Shown here: positions 1-6,856 of the stretch, piece after piece | Layout: each line of letters begins with the position of its first letter | How positions within the stretch are numbered: position 1 is the first letter of the stretch | NCBI GenBank assembly: GCA_016931365.1 | Contig: JAFGEY010000545.1 | Span: 1-10,342, forward strand | DNA from: Anaerolineae bacterium | Lineage (GTDB): Bacteria > Chloroflexota > Anaerolineae > JAFGEY01 | Reading direction: 5' to 3' | DNA: 10,342 nt | The notes under the pieces: generated by a model | Told to the model about the DNA's origin: nothing | Seen by the model: only the letters and a program-made list of their open reading frames with translations | Databases searched by the model: none | Made by a program: the position numbers and the translations under genes

Positions 1-848
1 AACGCCACTCCCTGCCCGGTTAGCAAACTGACGACTTCACTCACTATCGGAACTGCGCGGCCATTCTTCCCGTGGATGGTCACTTGGGTTCCCCGAACCT
101 CAAGCCGGCCCACTCCCGTCAGGGCCTTTTCCAGCGCCGGGGACAGCCCCCCGTCCAGGATAAAGATCACCCGTTCCTCTGCTTCCAGGCCGTGAATCAG
201 CGCCGCCGGGGTATCCAGCGCCACGATCCGCCCGTGATCGAGGACGGCGACCCGGTCGCACAGACGCTCGGCTTCTTCCATAAAGTGGGTGGTCAGGAAG
301 ACCGTCTTGCCCCTGGCGCGTACATCGCGTACCAGGTCCCAGATGGCGTGACGGGCTTGCGGATCGAGGCCGGTGGTCAGCTCGTCCAGGAAGACGAGTT
401 GTGGATCGGGCAAAAGCGCCAGGGCGATGAACAGACGCTGTTTTTGCCCGCCTGATAGTTTCGCGAAGGGGGCGTTGCGCTTCTCCTCCAGCCCCAACTG
501 CGCTAACAGTTCCTTCCAGTCGGCCACTTTGGGGTAGAACGAGGCGTACAGGTCGAGCGCTTCCCAGACCTTCATCCGATCCGGCAGGTTGGACTGCTGC
601 AACTGTATCCCGGTGCGTTCCCGCAGAATGTGGCTCTCACGCTGCGGGTCCACGCCGAGGACGCGAATCGTGCCCTGATCCGGTCTGCGCAGACCCTCAA
701 GACATTCGATGGTGGTGGTCTTGCCGGCCCCGTTCGGGCCGACCATACCAAAGATTTCGCCCGCGCGAACCTCGAACGAGACGTCTTTTGCAGCGACCGT
801 CGTGCCGTATGTCTTTCTCAACCCTTTAACTTGCACGATGTTGTCCAT
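1..848 (-). CDS. ABC-2-type exporter ATP-binding subunit (partial, runs off the left edge)
   Basis: This is the ATPase subunit of an ABC exporter of the DrrA/CcmA-like class. It powers a separate membrane permease that would be expected next on the minus strand, outside the window. The start is ATG at 848, preceded by TGAGGA, and the frame stays open for 282 codons to the edge, so the C-terminus is missing. Visible motifs are Walker A GPNGAGKT (residues 37-44), a Gln-rich Q-loop near 82-85, the signature LSGGQ (131-135), Walker B LVFLDE (151-156), the D-loop TTGLDP and the H-loop His188. After Walker B the usual DEP reads DEL, a variant I believe also occurs in this exporter class. The region after about residue 222 is the C-terminal extension typical of drug-export ATPases. 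It starts 39 bp after the phosphotransferase gene with no visible terminator, so the two are probably co-transcribed. The substrate cannot be read from the sequence. Confidence 0.95.
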   Translation of the reverse strand, partial: MDNIVQVKGLRKTYGTTVAAKDVSFEVRAGEIFGMVGPNGAGKTTTIECLEGLRRPDQGTIRVLGVDPQRESHILRERTGIQLQQSNLPDRMKVWEALDLYASFYPKVADWKELLAQLGLEEKRNAPFAKLSGGQKQRLFIALALLPDPQLVFLDELTTGLDPQARHAIWDLVRDVRARGKTVFLTTHFMEEAERLCDRVAVLDHGRIVALDTPAALIHGLEAEERVIFILDGGLSPALEKALTGVGRLEVRGTQVTIHGKNGRAVPIVSEVVSLLTGQGVA

Positions 849-887
849 ATTTTCCTCACTTACTTTATCAAGATTGAATCCAAATAG

Positions 888-3272
888 TTATACGGACTCC
901 AAAATCTCCACAAGCCCCTGGCCGCCATTGACGCGAACCCGATCGCCGGTCTTCAGACGCATCGTAGCATCACCGCAGCCAACGACGGCCGGGATTCCCA
1001 ACTCGCGCGCGACGATGGCGGCGTGGCTCAGCGGGGCTCCCAGATCGGTGACGATGGCCGCCAGCCGAGGGAAGAGCGGCGTCCATCCGATGTTGGTCAG
1101 CGTGGTGACCAGGATTTCACCCAACAGCAGTTGCTCGCTGTCTTCCAGGCGATCCAGACGCCGCACGGTTCCCTCGACGATGCCCAGCGCTCCAGCAAAC
1201 CCCTTGATGATATTGGCGGTATCCGGGCTATGCGGCGCCGTTGGCGCATTCGCATTGTAAATGTCGCTGCGCCGGTTCGGGTCCGCCGCCCACTTGAAGG
1301 GGTCAAAGCGGCCGATGATGATTGTCGGGTATGGCGGCAGGGCGCGGTAGCGTTCGTATGTTTCCTTCCGCGCGGGGAGGAACCTGCAGGCGGAGTCGTC
1401 ACCCGCGAGGAGCGCGAGGACTTCATCCATAGTTAGGAAGAAGACATCTTCGCCTACGCCGGTCAACTCGCCGGCGCGCAAGGCAAAAGCGCGGATCACA
1501 ATCGAAGTCCGCGTCGCTTCCGAGCGTACCGCTTCACGCTGACTTGCAGCCTGCGCCGCTTTTTCCAAACGTAGCCGCATTGACTTGGCTTTGCGCGGAT
1601 ACCGTTCACAGAAACGCTCCCATGCGGCCGAGTATGCAGCCTGTTGCCTGGCCAAAAGCGCTGCGATGTCCACCGGCGCTTTGGCGAACTCGACGAGTTG
1701 CCGGTCGAGCCAGGTGGAATCTTCCAGCGGGCGCTGCCAGGCATATTCGTTTTCGTCCACACCCCGATGACCGTAGGCTTCCATGTATGCCTCGCGGCTC
1801 ATTTCGCCGCGCCCCACTTTGCCAAGACCGGTCAGTGGGCCGAGGCTTTCCAACGGGGATGACAGGCCGCTTAGATTGGAGAGCAGGGCATTGGCATCCT
1901 CCGTTCCGACCAATCTGCGCAGTTCGACCTCCAGATGATTGGGAAGATCGGTCGCGCCGGCGTTGGTAATCCAAAAAGCGTACAGGGAATACGGTACGAT
2001 TTCGTCTCTCAACAGGGCCGTCAATTCTGCCCGGTTTTCAGTCTGACGGATACGCTGACACATCGTGGCGCACCAGCGCGGGTTCTCTGCTATGAATTGA
2101 GGGATCTTTTTGCGAAGGCGCGCCAGCTTTGTCCCGAACCGGGTCAAGCTCGGAAGTACTTTGAACCACCACGTCCAGGATGAGATAGGAACGAGCGGAA
2201 TGTCCACACCCTCTGGAATGCCTCCCCAAAAGGCAATGGCTTGTTGTGCTGCCTTTGGCGTGTTGCCGCCGAAGAATGGGCGGCTGACGGAAATCTGGAT
2301 GCTCAGATTGATATACCCACGACCGCCGATGATGCCGGCCATTGGATAACCGTCCACTCCTATGGCAGAACTGTCACAAAAATCCACCCCTTCATAGACG
2401 AGATCCTTCCGCAGGGAGCATGAAAAAGGAGTAAGCACATGCGGCGCGTTTTCGCCCAAGTTGGCGCCGGACCATATAAAGTTGCCCCTGAGACTGTCGT
2501 TCCATTCGGCGGTTTCTGCTTTGTAGCCGCCCAGGGTGGTGATGGGGCGCGATTGGAGGATGTACAGCCGTCCACCCGCTATCGCCCATTCGATGTCTTG
2601 TTGCCCCCCCAGGTCTTTTTCCAACCCGCAGGCGTTGCGATAAAGCGCGCGTGTGAGGCGGTTGAGTTCCGCCGGCCCGCTGTACGTGCCCTTCGGACGA
2701 GCCAGGGTAAAGGTTTGCGGATTGGCCTGTCCGGAGACCAGGGCTTCACCCAACCCTTGCACGAAATTGCCCGTCATCCGCATCAGGTCGCCCGTCACCG
2801 GGTCGGCGGTGAACAGCACGCCGGAGAGCTCTGCTTGGATAAGGCGCTGGACGACGACGGCGATTTCGTGTTCCGTCTCCTCCAGCCCCTGGGCTTGGCT
2901 GTAGGCTTGCACCCTGGCGTTGTGCCGCGAGCGGCGCACAGTGTGGATGGCTTGCCGGATCTCCTCGTCCGTCCACACATCCAGGACCGTCTCGAATTCA
3001 CCGGCGAACGATGCCAGAGCGGAGTCTTCGTGCAATGCGGAAGAGCGCACGGCGAAGGAACCATTCTTATTATCTTTCCGCAGACGGGCGAGATATGTCT
3101 GCACCAGTGACCACGCTTCGGCCGTCAGCTCGTCACTAACGAAGGCCGTCGGCAGGATGATGAATCCATCAGGCACCCGGTAGCCGGCTTGATAAAGCCT
3201 GGCCAATGTTCTGCCTTTACCGCCCGCAAGCTGCTCTTGTTTCTTCGTCAATTCCTTGAATGAACTAATCAT
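888..3272 (-). CDS. Rifampin phosphotransferase-like / PEP synthase-superfamily dikinase
   Basis: This 794-residue protein has the three-part layout of rifampin phosphotransferases and PEP synthases: an ATP-binding domain, a middle acceptor domain and a swivelling phosphohistidine domain. The ATP-grasp part (about 1-305) shows GGKG (17-20), AVRSSA (74-79), SGVLFTADPVTGD (150-162), GLGEALVSG (173-181), DIEW (226-229) and QSRPITT (240-246). The middle part contains YGHRGVDENE, which resembles the conserved GHRG segment of Rph-like proteins. The C-terminal part carries SHAAIVARELGIP, whose His750 (codon at 1023-1025) is the expected phosphate carrier. In known relatives ATP phosphorylates this His, which passes phosphate to rifamycin (Rph) or pyruvate (PEP synthase). 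Length is close to Rph (about 870). The pairing with an exporter and a repressor favours a small-molecule target over central metabolism, but the acceptor is unproven. The start at 3272 was chosen because AGGAG lies 9 nt upstream; an in-frame ATG at 3296 has no good ribosome-binding site. Confidence 0.88.
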   Translation of the reverse strand: MISSFKELTKKQEQLAGGKGRTLARLYQAGYRVPDGFIILPTAFVSDELTAEAWSLVQTYLARLRKDNKNGSFAVRSSALHEDSALASFAGEFETVLDVWTDEEIRQAIHTVRRSRHNARVQAYSQAQGLEETEHEIAVVVQRLIQAELSGVLFTADPVTGDLMRMTGNFVQGLGEALVSGQANPQTFTLARPKGTYSGPAELNRLTRALYRNACGLEKDLGGQQDIEWAIAGGRLYILQSRPITTLGGYKAETAEWNDSLRGNFIWSGANLGENAPHVLTPFSCSLRKDLVYEGVDFCDSSAIGVDGYPMAGIIGGRGYINLSIQISVSRPFFGGNTPKAAQQAIAFWGGIPEGVDIPLVPISSWTWWFKVLPSLTRFGTKLARLRKKIPQFIAENPRWCATMCQRIRQTENRAELTALLRDEIVPYSLYAFWITNAGATDLPNHLEVELRRLVGTEDANALLSNLSGLSSPLESLGPLTGLGKVGRGEMSREAYMEAYGHRGVDENEYAWQRPLEDSTWLDRQLVEFAKAPVDIAALLARQQAAYSAAWERFCERYPRKAKSMRLRLEKAAQAASQREAVRSEATRTSIVIRAFALRAGELTGVGEDVFFLTMDEVLALLAGDDSACRFLPARKETYERYRALPPYPTIIIGRFDPFKWAADPNRRSDIYNANAPTAPHSPDTANIIKGFAGALGIVEGTVRRLDRLEDSEQLLLGEILVTTLTNIGWTPLFPRLAAIVTDLGAPLSHAAIVARELGIPAVVGCGDATMRLKTGDRVRVNGGQGLVEILESV

Positions 3273-3281
3273 GGTAACATA

Positions 3282-3286
3282 CTCCT
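3282..3286 (-). promoter_or_regulatory. Ribosome-binding site that sets the phosphotransferase start
   Basis: AGGAG on the minus strand lies 9 nt before the ATG at 3272. It sits inside the extra eight codons that the upstream ATG at 3296 would add. That favours 3272 as the start. Confidence 0.7.
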
Positions 3287-3324
3287 GGCCGCACATCTTG
3301 TAATGGGCCGAACGCTATTTTCCC

Positions 3325-3618
3325 TCACTTGCTCTTCAAAATCGCTTCTAGGGCCGCCACGTGTTCCTGAAAGACCTGGCGTCCTTCTGAGGTGGCGGTG
3401 ACGTAGGTGCGCGGTTTGCGCTCCACAAAAACCTTGTTGACTGCAATGTAGCCGGCTTCTTCCAGCTTGCGCAGGTGGGCGCCCAGGTTGCCGTCGGTCA
3501 CATCCAGCAGGTCGCGCAGGTAGGTAAAGTCCACCTCGTCGCCTGCTTCCAGGGTGACCAGGGCAGCCATGATGCGCAGGCGCACCGGCTGGTGGATGGT
3601 TTCATTCAGATTGGTCAT
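3325..3618 (-). CDS. Winged-helix transcriptional regulator, HTH_34 type
   Basis: This 97-residue protein is almost entirely one winged-helix DNA-binding domain of the HTH_34 / ArsR-like class. It opens with HQPVRLRIMAAL (residues 9-20), then a helix containing VDFTYLRDLLDV. The recognition helix is TDGNLGAHLRKLEEAGY (41-57), and a basic wing follows, VFVERKPRTYV (63-73). The C-terminal helix (80-95) probably makes the dimer. It has no ligand-binding domain and no cysteine cluster for metal sensing. Its ATG lies 3 bp after the stop of the membrane-protein gene, and its ribosome-binding site (AGGTGG) overlaps the end of that gene, so translation is probably coupled. The perfect inverted repeat at 4222-4240, over the start site of this operon, is the natural candidate operator. 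I infer a dimeric autorepressor. Which signal releases it is not visible; the membrane protein is one possible partner. Confidence 0.92.
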   Translation of the reverse strand: MTNLNETIHQPVRLRIMAALVTLEAGDEVDFTYLRDLLDVTDGNLGAHLRKLEEAGYIAVNKVFVERKPRTYVTATSEGRQVFQEHVAALEAILKSK

Positions 3619-3621
3619 GGC

Positions 3622-4188
3622 TTACCACCTGGAACGGATGTACAGGCCCAGGGCGATCATCCCGCCGCCGCCCAAAACTCCCATCCACAAGTAGAAGAGA
3701 TCGGGCAGTAAAAAGTAGCTGATCAACACCAGGGCGGTGATCGGCAGCGGCCACCAGACGGAGGCAAAGGAGAGCAGCAGGCCCATAGACAACTGGCCGA
3801 TCATGATGAACAGGACAATGACCATGGACGTTTGTTTCCCATCCAGCGGCCAAGTGACCGCGATCGTGGCCATGCAGTAAAAGACCAGGAGCAGCCAGAA
3901 GAGGCCGGCGCGCTTTGCCGTCGGGAGTGCCGTCGCACTGCGGACGCGCTTCCCCGCCCGGAAGCCCCAGAGGGTGCCCAGGATGCTGCCGGCAATGCTT
4001 AATCCGATCCAGACATAACCACTGATTTCCGGCAAGAATTGGGTGCATATAAATCCAATCAGCCAGACGACACCGGTAACGATCAGGGTGATGGTGGTGC
4101 CGCTGCTGGCAATCGCGTGGCGGGCTTTCTGCTCCATCTTTTGGATGGCCGCCAGTGCTTCTTGGGCTTCAGAAGGAGAGATTTCCAT
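3622..4188 (-). CDS. Small polytopic membrane protein paired with the HTH_34 regulator
   Basis: I do not recognise a named function. The 188-residue protein begins with a cytosolic amphipathic helix (about 6-28, SEAQEALAAIQKMEQKARHA) followed by five or six hydrophobic segments near residues 31-51, 57-76, 96-113, 120-141, 146-161 and 165-184. A basic loop (GKRVRSA, near 79-85) separates the second and third segments, and the protein ends in RSRW. There is no signal peptide cleavage site and no obvious catalytic motif. It is the first gene of the leftward operon and ends 3 bp before the regulator start, so the two are made together. The start at 4188 has AAAGGAGT just upstream. Co-translation with a one-domain repressor that lacks its own sensor suggests that this protein could sense membrane stress or tether the repressor. 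That role is inference. Confidence 0.85.
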   Translation of the reverse strand: MEISPSEAQEALAAIQKMEQKARHAIASSGTTITLIVTGVVWLIGFICTQFLPEISGYVWIGLSIAGSILGTLWGFRAGKRVRSATALPTAKRAGLFWLLLVFYCMATIAVTWPLDGKQTSMVIVLFIMIGQLSMGLLLSFASVWWPLPITALVLISYFLLPDLFYLWMGVLGGGGMIALGLYIRSRW

Positions 4189-4221
4189 GATTACTCCTTT
4201 AGAGTTGTGTGAATTTCAGAG

Positions 4222-4240
4222 TACTCTGTACTACAGAGTA
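4222..4240. promoter_or_regulatory. Perfect inverted repeat over the leftward start site (probable operator)
   Basis: TACTCTGTA, one C, then TACAGAGTA make a perfect 9-1-9 inverted repeat. It starts at the last base of the leftward -10 box and covers the predicted +1. A dimer bound here would block initiation of the membrane protein / regulator / phosphotransferase / ABC operon. The HTH_34 regulator in the same operon is the obvious candidate ligand. Confidence 0.75.
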
Positions 4241-4268
4241 GTATACAACAAATAACTGAAAAAGTCAA
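4240..4268 (-). promoter_or_regulatory. Sigma-70-type promoter of the leftward operon
   Basis: On the minus strand, -35 TTGACT (4268-4263) and -10 TATACT (4245-4240) are separated by exactly 17 bp. Each hexamer matches the consensus at five of six bases. The predicted start is near 4233, giving a leader of about 45 nt before the ATG at 4188. Confidence 0.8.
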
Positions 4269-4283
4269 GCCCCCAAAATGATT

Positions 4284-4325
4284 GACTCGAACCTGGCTCT
4301 ACAAACGCCGGGCGTTCGACGAGTC
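4284..4325. repeat. Nested inverted repeats between the two divergent promoters
   Basis: An inner palindrome AACGCC-G-GGCGTT (4304-4316) lies inside an outer pair, GACTCG (4284-4289) and CGAGTC (4320-4325). It sits between the leftward -35 box (4263-4268) and the rightward -35 box (4375-4380). It is therefore not in either predicted transcript and could be a second protein-binding site. No coding sequence is supported in the rest of the 4246-4374 interval. Confidence 0.4.
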
Positions 4326-4374
4326 TGTACGATTTCGCGCTTGGGCAGGCTGACCAAACATCGCACACGACTGC

Positions 4375-4402
4375 TTGACACCCGCCTTGTTTGGGGTACA
4401 AT
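4375..4402 (+). promoter_or_regulatory. Sigma-70-type promoter of the rightward operon
   Basis: A perfect -35 TTGACA (4375-4380) and -10 TACAAT (4397-4402) are 16 bp apart. The predicted start is near 4409, giving a leader of about 70 nt before the phosphofructokinase ATG at 4481. Confidence 0.75.
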
Positions 4403-4467
4403 TGACCCGTCCACACCCCATCACGCGGAGACCGGCTGTCCGCCAGGCGGCGGGTATCCAACAAAAT

Positions 4468-4475
4468 GGAGGGAG
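4468..4475 (+). promoter_or_regulatory. Ribosome-binding site that sets the phosphofructokinase start
   Basis: GGAGGGAG lies 5 nt before the ATG at 4481. It overlaps an earlier in-frame ATG at 4466, which has no ribosome-binding site of its own. This decides for 4481. Confidence 0.85.
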
Positions 4476-4480
4476 ATACG

Positions 4481-5656
4481 ATGATCAAAGGCAACCTCAT
4501 CGTCGGTCAGTCTGGCGGTCCGACTCTGGTGATCAATAACAGCCTCGTCGGCGTGATCCACGAAGCGATGCAGCAACAGGCCATCGGCGGCGTGTATGGT
4601 ATGCTCAATGGCATCGCCGGGCTGCTGGCCGGTAAGCTGATCGACCTGGCTCGTGAATCCGATGAAACGCTGCAACGACTGCGTCGCACGCCCGGCGCGG
4701 CGCTGGGATCGGTGCGCTACAAGGTCAAAAAAGACGATTATACGAGAATTATCGATGTTTTGCGCGCGCACAATATCCACTACTTTTTCTACAACGGTGG
4801 CAACGACTCGATGGATACCGCGCACCAGGTCCATCTCGCCGCGCAGCAGATGGGCTATGAACTGCATGCCATTGGCGTGCCCAAGACGGTCGACAATGAC
4901 CTGGCCCACACCGATCACTGCCCCGGTTATGGCAGCGCCGCACGATTTGTCGCCCTGGCCCTGCGCGACAGTGGGCGCGACACCGAAGCGATGGGCCGCA
5001 GCAGCCCGGTGAAAATCGTCGAGATCATGGGCCGCAACGCCGGCTGGCTGACTGCCGCCGCCGCGTTGGGCCGCGACGAACCGGGCGACGCCCCGCACCT
5101 GATCTACGTGCCCGAATGCCCGGTGATCGAAGCGCAGGTGATCAAAGCTGTGGATCGTATTGTGAGCGAAAAAGATCACTGCGTGATCGCCCTCAGCGAA
5201 GGCGCGGTACCTGACTCTGGCATCGAAGAGGTCGACGCCTTTGGGCACAAGATGAAGGGCGGCGCCGCCGATTATATCGCCGCGCTGATTGGCGACCGGA
5301 TCGGCCTCAAGGTGCGGTTGGACAAGCCCAACTATTTGCAGCGCTCTTTTTCGGCGGCCATCTCCGCGGTCGACGCCGACGAAGCCTACCGCGTGGGCCG
5401 CGCGGCGGTCAAGGCCGCCGTCGAGGGACAGAGCGATGTGATGATTACGCTCGTCCGTCGGCCGGGCGAAGCCTATTTCTGCGACACCGGCACCGCGCCA
5501 TTAGCCGAGATCGCCAACGCCGAAAAGCTCCTGCCCGGCGAATACATCACCCCGGCCGGCGATGACGTTACCCAAGCGTTCGTCGATTATGCCCGGCCGC
5601 TGATCGGTGAACCGTTGCCGCCGCTGGGCCGTTTGGCAAAATACGCTGTTTCATAA
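4481..5656 (+). CDS. pfp: PPi-dependent 6-phosphofructokinase
   Basis: The enzyme interconverts fructose 6-phosphate and fructose 1,6-bisphosphate, using pyrophosphate in place of ATP, in cytosolic glycolysis and gluconeogenesis. The 391-residue protein is a single PFK domain. It shows GQSGGPT (9-15) at the phosphate-donor loop, GGNDS (106-110), the catalytic PKTVDND (134-140, Asp138 as base) and MGRNAGW (183-189). Two positions mark the donor: the Asp in GGNDS where ATP enzymes have Gly (GGDGS), and the Lys in PKTVDND where ATP enzymes have Gly (PGTIDND). Both are known features of the PPi type. Being PPi-dependent, it is likely reversible and free of the classic allosteric control. It is the first gene of the rightward unit and is followed by a stem-loop before the next gene. 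The start at 4481 follows the ribosome-binding site rather than the upstream ATG at 4466. Confidence 0.93.
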   Translation: MIKGNLIVGQSGGPTLVINNSLVGVIHEAMQQQAIGGVYGMLNGIAGLLAGKLIDLARESDETLQRLRRTPGAALGSVRYKVKKDDYTRIIDVLRAHNIHYFFYNGGNDSMDTAHQVHLAAQQMGYELHAIGVPKTVDNDLAHTDHCPGYGSAARFVALALRDSGRDTEAMGRSSPVKIVEIMGRNAGWLTAAAALGRDEPGDAPHLIYVPECPVIEAQVIKAVDRIVSEKDHCVIALSEGAVPDSGIEEVDAFGHKMKGGAADYIAALIGDRIGLKVRLDKPNYLQRSFSAAISAVDADEAYRVGRAAVKAAVEGQSDVMITLVRRPGEAYFCDTGTAPLAEIANAEKLLPGEYITPAGDDVTQAFVDYARPLIGEPLPPLGRLAKYAVS

Positions 5657-5682
5657 CAATTGGAGTTTAGACTATTGTGAGC

Positions 5683-5709
5683 AACCGGGTTTTTGACAAA
5701 AACCTGGTT
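5683..5709 (+). terminator. Stem-loop between pfp and the sugar-1-phosphate transferase gene
   Basis: AACCGGGTTTTT (5683-5694), a GAC loop, and AAAAACCTGGTT (5698-5709) form a 12-bp stem with one G-U pair. A broken T-rich stretch follows (TTCTATT), not a clean run, so it may be a partial terminator, an attenuator or an mRNA-processing site. It lies 27 nt after the pfp stop and 15 nt before the next ATG. Confidence 0.55.
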
Positions 5710-5715
5710 TCTATT

Positions 5716-5720
5716 GAGGG
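5716..5720 (+). promoter_or_regulatory. Ribosome-binding site that sets the sugar-1-phosphate transferase start
   Basis: GAGGG lies 4 nt before the ATG at 5725, just after the stem-loop. The alternative GTG at 5677 would read through the stem-loop and has GGAG at a long 11-nt spacing. Confidence 0.6.
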
Positions 5721-5724
5721 TTCA

Positions 5725-6822
5725 ATGAGTATTGTTGTTGCCATTTTTGGGGGCGCGCTGTTCCTGGCCCTGATCGGCACCCCGGCGATCCGCCGGCTGG
5801 CTTTCAGGTTGAACCTGATCTCGGTTCCCCGCGCCGACCGGGCGCATCACGAACCTACGGCGATGATGGGCGGCGTGGCTATTTACCTCGGCGCAACGGT
5901 CGCCTTGCTGCTCGGTGGCGTCGTCGCCTCGATCTGGTTTCAAAACTGGAAAAATCTGAGCGAACTGGCCGGCATCCTTGCCGGCGCAACCGTAATGGGC
6001 GCAGTTGGTCTGTGGGATGACCGGGTGCGGCTCAAGCCGCTGCCCAAACTGCTGGCCCAGGCCGTCGCTGTCGCCTTGCCGATCCTCACCGGCGTGTACA
6101 TCCAACTGCCTGTACCCCTACCGCTGAACATCATACTCACAGTCATCTGGGTGCTCTATGTCACCAACGGGATCAACTTTTCAGACAATATGGACGGCCT
6201 CGCCGGCGGCATCTCGGCAGTAGCCGCGGCCTTTTTCACCCTCATCGCGGCGATGAACGGCCAATATCTCGTCTCAGCGCTGGCCGCTGCCGTGACCGGC
6301 GCGTGCCTGGGCTTTTTGCGCTACAACCTGCCCCTGCCCCGCGCGCAGATCTTTATGGGCGACGCGGGCGCGCTCTTTTTAGGGCTTGTGCTCGCCAACC
6401 TGGGGATCAAGCTGCGCTTTCCCGACAACGTCCACTTTGTGACCTGGATGGTGCCTGTGCTGGTGCTCGGCGTGCCGCTGTTCGACACGACAATGGTCTT
6501 TATCTCTCGTTTCCGGCGCAACGTCTCACTGATGAAGGGCGGCATCGATCACACCTCGCACCGGCTGGCCCGGCTGGGCCTGGGCAAGCTCGGCGCGACA
6601 CTGGCCCTCGACCTGCTCGGCTGCGCCTTTGGGATGATCGCCATCATGGTGATGCAGGCCAACGTCTTTGAAGGCTACTTGATAGGCGTGTCAACCTTTC
6701 TCGTGTGCTGTTACTTGCTCTGGAACCTCGACTGGCGGCTGCACCCCACTCTGCGCGTCGGCGAAGTGGCCCAGGAAACCGCACAGAAAGAAAACCCAGG
6801 ATCGCCGACATTGAAACCCTAG
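5725..6822 (+). CDS. Undecaprenyl-phosphate sugar-1-phosphate transferase, WecA/TagO/MraY family
   Basis: This polytopic membrane enzyme would transfer a sugar-1-phosphate, typically GlcNAc-1-P from UDP-GlcNAc, to undecaprenyl phosphate on the cytosolic face. That starts a lipid-linked envelope glycan. The 365-residue protein has about ten hydrophobic segments and the family marks in order: HHEPTAMMGG near 41-50, the DD pair in GLWDDR (98-99), NFSDNMDGLAGG (151-162, Asp154 and Asp157), FMGDAG (210-215, Asp213) and DHTSHRL (275-281) in the last cytosolic loop. Those aspartates and histidines bind Mg and the nucleotide in relatives. The HxxHRL form resembles WecA/TagO more than MraY, so a role in teichoic-acid-like or polysaccharide initiation is more likely than peptidoglycan, but the sugar is not provable here. 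The start at 5725 gives the usual N-terminus, beginning directly in the first membrane helix. It lies 68 bp after pfp and 34 bp before phzF. Confidence 0.9.
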   Translation: MSIVVAIFGGALFLALIGTPAIRRLAFRLNLISVPRADRAHHEPTAMMGGVAIYLGATVALLLGGVVASIWFQNWKNLSELAGILAGATVMGAVGLWDDRVRLKPLPKLLAQAVAVALPILTGVYIQLPVPLPLNIILTVIWVLYVTNGINFSDNMDGLAGGISAVAAAFFTLIAAMNGQYLVSALAAAVTGACLGFLRYNLPLPRAQIFMGDAGALFLGLVLANLGIKLRFPDNVHFVTWMVPVLVLGVPLFDTTMVFISRFRRNVSLMKGGIDHTSHRLARLGLGKLGATLALDLLGCAFGMIAIMVMQANVFEGYLIGVSTFLVCCYLLWNLDWRLHPTLRVGEVAQETAQKENPGSPTLKP

Positions 6823-6856
6823 TCGTCCATATCGATCAACGTAGTAAGGAGAAACG

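Noticed and set aside
2794..2808. 15-base identity with 7472-7486 (GTCACCGGGTCGGCG)
   Set aside because: Both sites encode the peptide DPVTG on opposite strands using near-palindromic GC-rich codons. This is coincidence in coding sequence, not a mobile repeat.
2439..3110. Long plus-strand open frame inside the phosphotransferase gene (223 codons)
   Set aside because: It is fully antisense to a gene with clear family motifs, and the translation shows no recognisable domain.
4276..4305. tRNA-like T-arm (GGTTCGAGTC on the minus strand) in the divergent intergenic region
   Set aside because: The bases on either side of the loop do not pair, and no acceptor, D or anticodon stem can be drawn around it.
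4425..4450. Short alternative stems in the pfp leader (GCGGA/TCCGC and CCGCC/GGCGG)
   Set aside because: The stems are only 5 bp, one of them with a 1-nt loop. That is too weak to claim a riboswitch or attenuator.
4421..5248. Long open frame on the minus strand opposite pfp (275 codons)
   Set aside because: It mirrors the codon structure of the well-supported pfp gene, has no ribosome-binding site and crosses the pfp promoter-proximal leader. Such antisense frames are common in GC-rich coding DNA.
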